NCBI GenBank assembly: GCA_964304625.1 | Contig: OZ199840.1 | Coordinates: forward strand, 7,068,001 to 7,132,000 | Reading direction: 5' to 3' | From: Kudoa neothunni | Lineage: Eukaryota; Cnidaria | DNA length: 64,000 bases | Shown here: piece by piece, positions 33,874 through 45,416 of the stretch | Position numbering within the stretch: the first letter of the stretch is position 1 | How the letters are laid out: the number at the start of each line of letters is the position of its first letter | Notes under the pieces: generated by a model | Database searches by the model: none | What the model was told of the DNA's origin: nothing | The model's input: the letters and a program-made list of their open reading frames with translations, nothing else | Position numbers and translations under genes: made by a program

Positions 33874-34566
33874 ATGCATAGTGAAGGCGACTCTTCCGAC
33901 GATATCGAAATAAATTATGAGCAATATGTTGTCGACCTAAAAAGGCAGCTCGAATTAGAAAGAGTCGAAACCTCAAAAACTATCACGGATATAATTGATT
34001 TTTGTGAAAAAAGTAATGAAGAAGATGCCATTCTTAATCAACAAGCAGTAAATATGTTTCGAATGGGAGCTAAAAAGTAATATCTATTGTTTGACATCCA
34101 TCTCACATTTTCTAGAAAATGGATCAGTATGTGCCGAATAAATTAACGTCCATTTCAACTTTAGTTTTACTAATTATTATTCCGTGACAGTTCTATTTAT
34201 GATGTTTTATTATTTTTCAGCATTTCTTGAAAGTGCTTACACAGCAACTATATCCATCTGAATGATTCCAAATGGCCCCATTTCAGTTACTTTTTAATTT
34301 TTTTTATTGTCTCGTTATTTTTATTAATATTAATTTCTTCTGTGATTTTAATCTTATTTCGGTAAAAATTTGTAAAATTACAATATTCAACATAATTGTC
34401 GGTTGCACATAATAAATATCACTATTCTAAATTTATCAAATATATAACTAAAAATTATAATCCAAAATATAGTATGAGTTCTCCATTTTTATGGAATAAC
34501 TCACAGGGACGTAGCAGCCTTTCAGATACTTCAATGGAAGCCTCCCTCATGATGCAAGAAGCATAA
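33874..34566 (+). CDS. Candidate two-exon gene for a small acidic coiled-coil protein
   Basis: From ATG 33874 an open frame reads through 34077 with an acidic start (MHSEGDSSDDIEINYEQYV), a likely coiled coil (LKRQLELERVETSKTI) and a polar end. A GTAATATC donor at 34078 can join in phase to an ATATAG acceptor before 34473. That gives a second exon with FLWNNSQGRSSLSDTSMEA and a stop at 34566, about 98 residues in all. The unspliced frame stops at 34080. Unrecognised family. Both segments have non-random composition for this AT-rich DNA. Confidence 0.4.
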
Positions 34567-34728
34567 ATTCTCAATAGGAAGTAAAACTTTCATTAACCTT
34601 TATTTTGTATGCTGAGGTTTTTTCAATGTTTGAACAAAATATTTGATGACACATGATGTTTTTAAGGTAGAATAAGCCGTGTGTAACTGTTCGGATTTGG
34701 ATTATGCTAAAATACAAAAGTTCCATGC

Positions 34729-34745
34729 ATGATGCCATATGGCAT
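34729..34745. repeat. Solo palindrome of piggyBac-1 type
   Basis: GATGCCATATGGCATC closely resembles the subterminal palindrome GGTGCCATATGGCACC of piggyBac element 1. It is followed by TACTCGG, similar to the ATTCGG beside those palindromes. Probably a decayed element end. Confidence 0.4.
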
Positions 34746-34771
34746 CGTTACTCGGCCGATCGAAATTTCCT

Positions 34772-35460
34772 AACACGGGGGTCACCAAAGTTTTTGACTA
34801 GCGGGCCATATTAAAATAATGAGGTTTTTCAAAAAATCATAAAAATATAAAAAATTATGAATCAATATTTGAATGTTAAACATGAAACTGATTTCTGTCC
34901 AATAAATGTTTATCTGACAACTGATTTCCATGGTTGGATTTTATATATTACATTTTTAAGGCCTCAATGCGATTACGAACGATCTGACTTCTACTGTGTA
35001 GTTAAAAAATCGCTATATTGGTTATATTTTTGGCTGTAATTAAGAATTATGATTTTGTCAAACACAATTCTGTAAAATGATGTATATGATGCTAACAAGC
35101 ATCTAAGGAACGGTGATTATTATTTCATCATTTAAAATTTCTATCGCCAAATCAATTAAATTCGACCTGACTCAAAATTAGAGTTAACCACTTCAATAAA
35201 TTTAACTTTAAATAATCAAAAATTTTAAATAAATAGAAGCACGAGAATCAAGTAAACCTTGAAACGTATCGTATTGATTCGTATGCTTAACATTTAGAAT
35301 TTCGCTATATTAATGCGTCCATTTTCTCTTTTATTTTAGTTAGAATAAAATAAAAACATCACAAGTAATTAAATAAAGTGTTTTAATTAACACTCATCTA
35401 CTAAAGCGGGGGCCGGCAACCTTTTCGAGTGACGGGCCGAACAGACATACCCTAACTTTA
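34772..35460. repeat. Two hAT-like MITE ends
   Basis: At 34772 GGGGGTCACCAAAG..GCGGGCCATATTAAAAT and at 35405 GCGGGGGCCGGCAACC..GCGGGCCGTATTAAAAT. Both carry a GGGGTCGGCAACC / GCGGGCC pair like that at termini of hAT MITEs (for example vertebrate Charlie-type). They are in the same orientation, so they may be two truncated copies. Confidence 0.45.
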
Positions 35461-35505
35461 ATGCGGGCCGTATTAAAATTAATCGATTAAAATGTTAAAT
35501 TATTC

Positions 35506-35728
35506 TTAACCCTCCCTGGACGTAACGGGATCCGTTTGAATCCCATGACACACGTTTTTGCATTTTACTTTTTATCGGCTTTAATTAATTAGTTCAGATT
35601 TCTGGTAATCCTAGTTCAAGAGACACCTTTAATTATGTTTATAAATCAAAAGGAAATTTTCTCATAAATGACTTGAAATGTTTAAAGTTTTAAACGAAAA
35701 TATAAAAAATTAATTGTAACTATTAATT
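35506..35728. mobile_element. piggyBac-type left end
   Basis: TTAA (35506-35509), then CCCTCCCTGGACGTAAC and the palindrome GGGATCCGTTTGAATCCC. The partner end was not found. The long-arm Merlin element begins about 220 bp further on and may have been inserted into it. Confidence 0.5.
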
Positions 35729-37930
35729 GGTAATGGTAAAGAAGACGGCTACTTGATTTTAACCTCTTAACTTCATTTATTTTCACCGATTCTTGCACGA
35801 TAATTTTTTTCACACTTCAAATGTTGGGCAGGGTTATTCAATTCTCAAAAAATTTAATTATAAATTTTAAGAAATCTTCGATTAATCCTCCACTTGTGTT
35901 ATTTAAGCCGGTATTTTATTAGGATTTAAATTGTTACTTCCTATTTGTATCACGTATACTTCATAGTTATACACTTTTCATTGTCCATAATGAATCAAAT
36001 AGTTTTCCTCGTGATCAGGTGGAATAATTCGCGTCAATACTAGAAAATATCAAAGGTAATAACGTAGGATGTGGCACCTCAAAAACACACTTTATTTTGT
36101 ATACATTAACTTCTACATTTATTATACGTTTTAATAGCATTTTTTGGAATGAATTGTTTGATTTAAATAACAAAATATAAAATATTTAAGCGAGTAGTTT
36201 ATCAAAATCTCGCGCGTTAGAGAAAATGAGTTCTGATAGTTTTATTAACGACGGCGCTTTTCTTATTTATCAATATTCTCATTTAATTTTTCAATATACT
36301 TTTAGAGAAATAACATCTGCTTCCTCTTCATTTTGGCTGTAACAAATGTTACAAATTCAATTGTTTTTCCCTCACCAAAAAGAATTTGAACGTCCAAGGG
36401 CCAATACCTAAAATTAAATCTCATGAAAGTAATGATGTGGATTATTCACTCAGTTATTATTTTAAAAAGTAATTATTTTATACCTAAATACTAGTCTCGA
36501 AATTCGAAGGTGTAAAACTAGGGTATCTCCGCGAAGTGAAACTTTCTTTTAAGGTTAGAATTTGTTTCATCCCACCCCAAACATAACGATGAATAAAATA
36601 TATAAAATTATTTACAATTGGAGCATGGATGAAACTATTTTATCTGCATCCGAAAATATTAATTTGATCACAAAAACAGCGAGGATATGGTTTAATAAAA
36701 TAAGAAATATTCGCGCTTCTAATTTTCTTCTGCAAAAATCATCTGGTGGCAAAGGGTATGTTATTTAGATTGATGAGACGCTTCTTCGCAGGAAGCGAAA
36801 AAATAATCGGGGCCGATATTTAAAGGGAGATTTTCGGAAGACAGCTCAAAGTAAAGAATTTAATATAGAATTAATGTTAAATTTTATAATATAATGTTAA
36901 ATCAATCGGTAAAATTGTAAAACGCCTTAAACATAAAAAAACATCATTATTTACAAATTTTCCCAAAAAATTAAGTACATTATATATTAAAGGCTTAACA
37001 TATAATCGTTAGTTTTATAAATATGAAAAAATATTGAACATCAAATTGAAAGACAATATATATCTAAAAAAAGAAGTGAAGAGTATTTCTTTAAAAATTA
37101 ATTGTTAAAAGATTTTTTGAACAAATATCGAATACAATGAAGATTGGAGGTTCGTTATATTGTCGCTATAAAAATTTCACGACAAAATTTGTATGATAAA
37201 ATGATTATAACTTTTTTTATAATTCAAATAAATTAATCGAAAATATATATAAACTACAAAAAGCGATAATTTATAATAAGATGTGTAAGATTTAATTAAA
37301 CGTCTGAGTCGTATAATTATTGGACGACCCATCCCAAAAATGTTATTTAGGCGTGTAATAAATGTAGAAGTTAATGTGTGAATATTAAAGTATGTTTTCA
37401 TTGGTTATTAGAAACTTAACGAAGATTTCACGCGTGCCGACGGTGTTGTATTTGGGATTTGCACCAAAATTAGATGTTACCATAATTAGCTGAATTCTTC
37501 CTCTCGGTATTCATTTATTTTATTATAAATAACCATTAAAGAATCGACAAAAAAACAACGCTTAGAAGGGTGTTTTTGAGGTGCCACATCCTACGTTATT
37601 ACCTTTGATATTTTCTACTATTGACGCGAATTATTCCACCTGATCACGGGGGAAAACTATTTGATTCATTATGGACAATGAAAAGTGTATAACTATGAAG
37701 TATACGTGATACAAATAGGAAGTAACAATTTAAATCCTAATAAAATACCGGCTTAAATAACACAAGTGGAGGATTAATCGAAGATTTCTTAAAATTTATA
37801 ATTAAATTTTTTGAGAATTGAATAACCCTGCCCAACATTTGAAGTGTGAAAAAAATTATCGTGCAAGAATCGGTGAAAATAAATGAAGTTAAGAGGTTAA
37901 AATCAAGTAGCCGTCTTCTTTACCATTACC
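35729..37930 (+). mobile_element. Merlin-type element with ~360-bp terminal inverted repeats
   Basis: The left arm 35729-36092 and the right arm 37573-37930 are inverted copies differing at only a few positions (shared words include GTAGGATGTGGCACC and CTACTTGATTTTAACCTC). Both outer ends are GGTAATGGTAAAGAAGACGG. The ~1.5-kb interior carries a Merlin-type transposase piece. No target duplication is obvious. The arms are far longer than the ~54 bp of the other Merlin family here. Confidence 0.85.
36560..36870 (+). pseudogene. Merlin transposase fragment inside the long-arm element
   Basis: Reads IYNWSMDETILSASE.., IWFNKIRN, then SSGGKGYVI, a stop, and IDETLLRRKRKNNRGRYL. The IDETLL..RKNNRGR block is the first-Asp motif of IS1595/Merlin transposases. 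The rest of the catalytic domain is not recognisable, so the copy is not autonomous. Confidence 0.75.
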
Positions 37931-38338
37931 GCTCAATCCTTGTAGTGTAAGTCGTTATTAATTTTCTTGAATGTAATATTCTAATAAAAAATTTTTCCAC
38001 GTTATAGCTGCTATATGGATTTCCTATCCCTATATTTATTTTTGTTTATCGTTATATTTACGATTTTATAGAATATAAAAAAAATTATAAATAAAATTCT
38101 TCAAAAATTAGTCGTAATGTTTAAACACATCATCTACCTTTAGGCGAATAATTTTTTAATATGTCAAAGAAAACCAAAATAAAAAGCAGCAAATAATTAA
38201 TAAGTGAATTCTGCTATCTAGTGCTGTTGGCGCATCGTAAGCAAAATTTATCTTTTTTTCTTCTTCTTTCCTCCCTTACACAAAATCGTATAAGTAGGGT
38301 GAGCGTTTGATTTTTGTATATTCCTTCAGGGACATAAC

Positions 38339-38806
38339 TTATCCAAAAATCTCCACAGAATTTATCAAGTATCCGAAACCTTTCTGGATATTCAATATTC
38401 GTTTAAAAAATGGCATGCATATCAGTATACCCAGGTACGCACGAACATCATTCCAATCGAAATCATCATAATAAGAAGAATCATAACGATAACGACCAAA
38501 TTTATTGGCCATGCGGATAATTGTGGATAACAGTTGATAAGTGAATAACATACTAAAACAATCTTGAACGGTTTTTATTTTTGACGGGTGTACGCAGTTA
38601 CACAAGGATTTGAATTCAGAATGTTTTATTTCCGTATCTGTTTTTCTAGGAGGGATCTCGCTACATATGTTATTTTTGTGAGTAAGAAAGTTTGTTAATG
38701 CAGTGCCAAAATCGTTAGAATCAGATGAATATTATTGCTTTTAGATTAATTCTTCAATTTTACTTACGATGGAAGAGATTTCAGTGTAACCATCATAATT
38801 AGACAT
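38339..38806 (-). pseudogene. piggyBac transposase N-terminal fragment
   Basis: Minus strand from ~38806 (MSNYDGYTEISSIVSKI), with a stop near 38744, then 38605-38339: TIIRMANKFGRYR.. and DFDWNDVRAYLGILICMPF. That is the piggyBac N-terminal domain ('..N.. W.D...YLGI.I.M'). Palindromes of GGGGTC..GACCC form at 38957-38973 and 39137-39153 probably mark its 5' terminal region. The catalytic part is missing. Confidence 0.75.
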
Positions 38807-39454
38807 TATAATTCACAATTCAAAGTTGTCATGAGTTTTCAACGTTTGTGTAGGCAAATTATCGAAATTATGCCGTTATTTTTCCTTAAAATTAATTAAA
38901 CTCCAACCAAACTCCCCAAAAATAAATTATTACACAATTTGAACGGAAAAAACTATGGGGTCTTTTTCGACCCGAAAGGCGCCAGGTGTAAGTATTTGAG
39001 AAATAACCTATTCCTTTCTGGTTACAGAAAAATTAATATTACCTTCCAAACAATCGATTATTATAAAAGAATAGGTAGGATATCTAGAAAACTAAAGTAA
39101 GTTATGAGGGAGAAAATAACTGATTAAACCATGACTGGGGTCGAAAACGACCTCAAAATGTTCGGATGGTGTCGTGACTCAAGTCACGAATAAATAAACA
39201 TTTACAATAAACAAAACTTATTTACTTCTTAAACAATTGGCATTTACCCATCGGGGTCGATAGAAATTTGAACTGTTGGTTTTTTAATGCACAAAAAAGG
39301 CTAATTAATCGCTACATGATGTCGAAGTCCGATCCTCAAGATGAGGACACATCAATCCCAGCTAGACAGAAAGCTAGAAAACCTAGAAAAACTAATCAAA
39401 AGAGTGGACAGCTACTAACAAACAACACGCCAAACACCACCCAAAACTAAAGAG

Positions 39455-42400
39455 ACGTGATATGCATCTCCAGGAAGATTGAAAGCAACATTATTTCAAT
39501 AGAGAACACAATGGAGAAACTATATCTCTCAAATCAACATGTTGGCCGGAAAACCCAAGCAAACGTGGAGGATTTAATCGAAAGCTCCAGAAATTTAAAA
39601 ATTGAGCTGGAATTCCTTTGCATGAATTACAAAGTAAACAAACAAACAAACAAATCCTCTCTTCATGTCATACCACAATTCCATCAATATTGAACCCGTC
39701 ATGAACCTACCAGCACATTTTTCCAATGCACTTCTTCCAAAACTACAACTACCCAAATTTCATGGAAATATTCTGACATGGCCCGAATTTTGGGAGGCTT
39801 TCGAATCCAACATTCATGTAAACATCCAGATTAACGTCTCATAATTCTGGGACCTCAAAAGCCTATTAGAAGGGGAAGTAGAAGGATATATCGATGGTCT
39901 TTCGGTAACTGACAACAACTACGTCGAAGGAATTCATATATTGGAAACCAGGTATGAAAATCGAGATGTAGTAATAAACAGCCACTGCCCCCAAATAGAC
40001 AAGATTAACCCTCCCTGTACTGAGTGCGTGGCCATAACGTGGAAGCCAATGGGGTTCTTTTTGACCCCAGATATAACCCATCTTAATAGCTTCAAATTTT
40101 TATCTAATTTAATCAGCACATCTTCTAACATAATGTCACGCCATATATAGATAAATTGGATTCTGATTTTTAGTTTTCGATGCTAATCGTGAGCACGTCC
40201 AAGTAGGTCAGCTACCTCCAATTTAATTAGATTTTTAACGCCAAAATCCATGATAGGTTAACGTGAGTCACAACAACAAAAATACTCTCCCAATTAATCA
40301 ATTAAAAATTAAAATAAGCCGAAAAGAAGCGGGAACACGACCTCGCCCGGACGGCCGATGCGACAAGCATCTTCGTTATCTTTCGGAAAATTCAGAATGG
40401 ATTAAATATGTTTGGATCGTCTCATTGCTTTTCAAAACACTGTATTGAGACGGTATTGAAAATTCATTTTTCATTATCATATCGAATTCTAAAAATATTT
40501 GAGGTAATATGAAAAATACAGATATTTTACTAAGACGTTGGAAGGGGTTATTATTGTTATAAACGGTATGCGGTTGAATATATTTTCGATTATTATTCAT
40601 CGTTTAATTTGTTTCTGACTTTTCCATTAAAATATATAATCAAATATAGCCGATTATACTAAGTTAACTGCAAGACTCACTAATTGGTAGGAATCGCGTG
40701 TAATAAAATTGCTCAATTAAATTAACCCTCCACTTTTATAATGTACTGAAAAATCTCCACCCGACAGATTTTACATTAATGATAATAAATTTATATGAGA
40801 AAACTATTCGGGCCACTTGTTACATGAGATAACTTACTTTTACTTGGCATGATGTGGGCAAATAAATTTACCGCAATTAGAACGAGATAACGCGAGCTTC
40901 TAATCCATGGTCCCTGAGAAATGAAAACATCAGTTACGATATTTTTTTCTTGTAGAATCAAAATCATCTTTATAGGAAATTTTCAGATTCTGATATTTTA
41001 AAATCAGAATCATCATCGGAATTTGAGTTAAGATTATTTTGTATAAGCTATTCGATATCATATCGTTGTATATATTATTCGAGATCATATTGTTTAGCAA
41101 TAAGTAAATTTTATTTTTAAAAGGCAAATTAATATAAAAACATTAAGAAAATTACGTTTCACTAACACAGAAGGAATGTTAATCTCATTACAGCTTTGCC
41201 AGAAATGAAATCGCATTTTGTTGAGTTATAAATAAAACCATTAAAATCTAATTCCATAAATTAAAAAAAATAATAATTGATACATTTATACTTTTTATGT
41301 TGAAAAATAAAGCAAAAAATAATCTTTCCTCATAAAACATGTGGCATTACGATTTTTTTAAATGCTTAAAACGATTAAAAATTTGTTCAATTCAAAATAC
41401 ATAGTTTCATCTAGGAATGCCCAGATGCATTAATTAGTGAAATAAGAATTCTTGGAGTTAAAAGCAAAATAGCCCACGTGGGGTCACAAATGACCCCATT
41501 TCGGACCGGGGGGTTAAACTGGCTACAAACAATACGGTACCACTAAAATTAACACTTAATATGTTGGACAAACATATTCGGTCACTGGAATCTCTTGGAG
41601 AAAAGTACATTCGCAACATCCATTGATAACCTTGAAAACCAACGCAACCCTTGACATTGGAAGTGAGAGGTCTTTCATAACCGAAGATCTGTCTAACAAA
41701 CTAAAGTTAACCAACCATGAAAGAGACAATCTTCAAATAAATACTTTTGGTTCACCGTCTCACAAACGGATTCAAAGCAAAATCGTGGAGGTGCTACTCG
41801 ACGCAGAGGAAGGAAAAATGAAATTGTTAGCCAACTCAACAAAGCACATCACCAATCCCATAGTGCATCAACCCATTCCTGATAATATTAAAATGAAGAT
41901 AAAACAAATGAATATTGATAACCCGAATGAAACGAGTATCAAACACATTGATATATTAATTGGTCTGGACTATTTCTATGAAATATTTAAATCTGTCAAA
42001 CAAAAGATTCGATTAGGACTTTACATCGTTTATACTACGATTGGGCAGCTAATTGTTGGTAGAATTGAAGCTAACGACTCAAAAATGGTTCAACCAGCAA
42101 CAATAACTCTATGTACAATCGACCACAAAAACGCAACTGAGGATCCAATTGAAAAACTATGGGCGATCGAATTTCTGGGTAAAGAGACACATAGTAACGA
42201 GAACGTGGATCTCACTCAAAATTTCAACAGAAGTGTAGCAAAAATTGACAATCGATATGTAGTATCTTTACCTTGGACCTTCCATGGTAAAAATCTGCCC
42301 ACAAGTTACCATTTGGCTAGAGGAAGACTGAAAAGTTCGATAAAACGGATAAGTTGCGACGGATCACTAATAAAAGAATATAATAAAATATTCGAAACTC

Positions 42401-43020
42401 AAATGGAACAAGATGTAACTGAGAAAATCGTTGACGAACCACCCACAAAAAATAAGTGTCACTACATTCCACACCATTTTGTCACATCAAATAGTTCGAC
42501 AACAAAACTCCGTATCGTTTTTGATGCATCAGCCAAAACGAACAAAGAAAAACCAAGCTTTAATGAATGTCTGCACGAAGGTCCTATCATGATAGAGGAT
42601 CCCTGTTGAATTTTGATGCGGTTCCGACTCAAAAAAATGGCGGTAACGGCCGACATCGAAAAGGCGTATCACCAAATCATCATTTCTCCAAAGGGTCGAG
42701 ATTACACTCGATTTTTATGGCTGAATGATATAAATTCTCCAACCCTAGCAAATAATGTAGCAACATATCGATTCAAGAGAATTCCATTCGGTATTATCTC
42801 CTCATCGTTTCTTCCCCGATCCACAATATCATACCATCTCGACTATACTCCAACAAAATATCCGATGAAATCAACAAATCATTATACGTAGACAATTTAC
42901 TACATTGTTTCCACGATCTGAGTACAGCTTTCAACGCTTACAACTAGGATTTCCTCGATACCAATAAAATTTCGTTTTTTAAACCATTTATAATGAAGAA
43001 TAATGTGTCAAATAACATTA
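39455..43020 (+). mobile_element. BEL/Pao LTR retrotransposon fossil
   Basis: An old, broken BEL/Pao element. Visible parts in order: a gag-like region (about 39455-40004, containing LPKLQLPKFHGNILTWPEF), a retropepsin-type protease and linker (about 41620-42400), and the start of reverse transcriptase (about 42400-42960). Long terminal repeats, RNase H and integrase were not seen. A piggyBac MITE (40009-41513) is inserted between gag and protease, and a Tigger bounds it at 43034. It carries several breaks and is not functional. Being host to two other dead elements, it is among the older layers here. Confidence 0.85.
40009..41513. mobile_element. piggyBac-type MITE inserted in the BEL/Pao fossil
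   Basis: TTAA at 40005-40008 and 41514-41517. The ends are CCCTCCCTGTACTGAG and, reversed, CCCCCCGGTCCGAAATG. Subterminal 18-bp palindromes: GGGGTTCTTTTTGACCCC at 40051-40068 and GGGGTCACAAATGACCCC at 41480-41497. The 1.5-kb interior has no transposase. Confidence 0.88.
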
Positions 43021-43033
43021 AAATGTATCAAGA

Positions 43034-45142
43034 TAGTGGTGACGGATAATCGGCAGTATGACTAATTCGCACTTTTTATCTCTAGCGTAAATTACGCGTA
43101 GTTTGAATTTATTTTTCTCATCTATTAATACTAATGTAATAATTAAAACTTGAGATACATTTAGAAAGATTTATTTTGTTAAGGTATTTTATAAAAACGC
43201 AATTATGGTCCATTGTTAGGTAATCGGCGCATCTTTCTGTGCTGTCGCCCAGAACATGTGCACCGATTTCAGCCTGCTTAGTAACATGACTGGAAAGAAA
43301 TCTCATATATAGCGTACATTGAATGAAAAATATGACATATTGAAGTATTTTGGGAATCAACCACCTCGGGGGGCAAAAAGCCAGACTGTTAAACATTTCA
43401 ATCTTAAATCTATATCTACATTAAATAGTATATTATCAAAGAAAGCTGAGATTAAACAAACTGTTGAAGGTGGACTGGCAATAAAAAGTTGTGTAACATT
43501 AAAGCAAGGTGCAAAAAAAGAAATAGATCAGCAGGTATATGAGTGGATTCCTTGGATGACAACAAGAAATTAATAAAAACGCTGAAGATGTTAGCTACGG
43601 TTGGATTCGTGGTTTCAAAGAGCGGTTCAATTTACGCAGATTAATCATTCACGGAGAAGGGAACATTGTTGAAACAAAAACTATTGAAGAAGGAACTTGT
43701 GGTTGAAGGAAATCTTGAAGAATTATAAAGCTGAATAAGTTTATAATCTAGATGAGACAGCTTAGTTTTATCAGCAGCACCCAAGCATGATTAATAAAAT
43801 TAAAGTCAATCAGGATATATTATTTTGTTAAATTTTTAATTTGGGAAGAAGTTATGTTCTTTCTAACGAGACAATTGCTAAATGCTTTAAACGATCAAAA
43901 AAGTCACACTTTTACTGGGTTTCTCAATGTTAGGTGAAAAACTTGAACCCGTTCGTTGTATTTGGTCATTATGCCCGTCCAAGATGTTTTGAAAACCTAA
44001 CACAAACACCAGTCACATGTTATTCAAACAACAAAGCCTGGATGACGTCTGATATATTTATCAATTATTTAATCAATTAAATAACAATCTTACGAAACAA
44101 ACGAAACAAGAAAATATTAGTATTTCTTGATAATGCTAGTTGTCACCCACCGCTAGAGTTACCCAATATTGAATTGGATTAATTTTTCCTCAGAAACGTT
44201 ACTTTAGTATTACAACCCATGGATCAAAGTGTTATTAATCTATTCTAGCCTATTTACAAAAGACATCGGATACAAAGATCAACTTTTTTAATTGAAACCC
44301 GTGAGTATTCTAAATGCATTAGTGTTAATTAAAGAATCCAGGGAAGATATAACGAGACAAACTATATCTAATTGTTTTAAAAAGGCAGGATTTATTTTCG
44401 AAACTTATGGTAAATTGACCAACATAAGGTTTTTATTAAACAAATATTATTTAGAAACGAAAGAAAGTGAAGAAGAATCTTTGGTCACATCGGATGAAGA
44501 TAATTGTTCTGATTTCCTCGAATCTATAAATGAAGAAAATTTCATTAGAATCTGCAAATTTGATGGAAGTTATGACAATAAAAGCGTTGATACTCCATAT
44601 ATGATTGAAGTCTCATCTGAATCGGATTGCGAGGAAAAACATGAAGAATCTTAGAATTCAAAAGAAGCTTTCAAATGCCTTGAATACCTTTAAGGTTATT
44701 TTACAAAGAATGATTCTAATGTATGTAAATACTTACATATACATATACATGAGGAAAGAATTTTTGCAATCTCAGCAAAAAATTAAAAACAAACTAAAAT
44801 TACAAGTTTTTTTCAAAAGAAGACAAAATAATAGCTTGATATGACGATAATTTATGGCAGCGATTCCCAACCAAACTGGACTCGCACCCCCATTTTTGGA
44901 CAAATCGAAATTCGCACTCCTTTGCATACGATAAGGTGTAACTGACTTAAATTTATCAAAAATTATTTTCAATTTTGATCGGATCTCGCACCACCTAGAC
45001 CAAAGTTCGCACCCTCTGACGGGAATCCCAGATTTGTTTTAATGCGCGTGCGCCCAAACGTGCCGATTATCCATCATTGCTGTGGACAATCGGCATTTTT
45101 CCTCCAGTCCCATGGGGATTACGTATTACCCGTCACCCACTG
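43034..45142 (+). mobile_element. Tigger element 2, decayed
   Basis: The right end CCGTCACCCACTG is followed by TA. The left end (C)AGTGGTGACGGATAATCGG starts near 43034, its first base apparently mutated. Transposase pieces: the N-terminal HTH at 43319-43573 (KYDILKYFG, HFNLKSISTLNSILSK), LDNASCHPP-type residues near 44130, and the C-terminal part at 44292-44654 (SILNALVLIKESRED). Multiple frame changes. A hAT MITE lies inside at 44858-45031. Confidence 0.88.
44858..45031. mobile_element. hAT-type MITE inside Tigger element 2
   Basis: Same family as 29339-29519. The left end is CAGCGATTCCCAACC and the right end GGGAATCCCAG. Shares GCATACGATAAGGTGTAACT with the other copy. No clear target duplication. 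Confidence 0.7.
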
Positions 45143-45275
45143 TATAATACATCTTGATAATTCGTTAGTTTGGATCGCATAAAGGACGTTCAACATAGTA
45201 CCCAAACAATTTTACTAACTTTATATAATACACGGGAAAATTTTTGGTAAAGTGTTTCCATTAATTTATATTTTG

Positions 45276-45407
45276 ATGTCGAATAAAACCCAAATTGAAT
45301 ATGAGAAAGTACTTTGTATTCTAACCGAAAACATGAATGTCAAGTTCTCTGATAACATTATTTGGTTATTAGCTTCCAAAAGGTCCACCACGGATTCATC
45401 AACGTAA
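45276..45407 (+). pseudogene. 5' part of a Myb/SANT-like ORF split by a Tc1-like element
   Basis: ATG 45276 to TAA 45407 gives 43 residues (YEKVLCILTENMNVKFS, IIWLLASK). In another frame, reading across the Tc1-like insertion (one TA copy retained) continues INVREDMICLAHSIS and FEVDGRSVKDRWNLE at 47008-47100. GRSVKDRWNL is the kind of helix found in Myb/SANT-like DNA-binding domains of transposon proteins. Probably an old element interrupted by the younger insertion. Confidence 0.45.
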
Positions 45408-45416
45408 GGGAGGATA

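Noticed and set aside
39190-39454. A left long terminal repeat for the BEL/Pao fossil
   Set aside because: No matching repeat was found on the other side, so no LTR is claimed.
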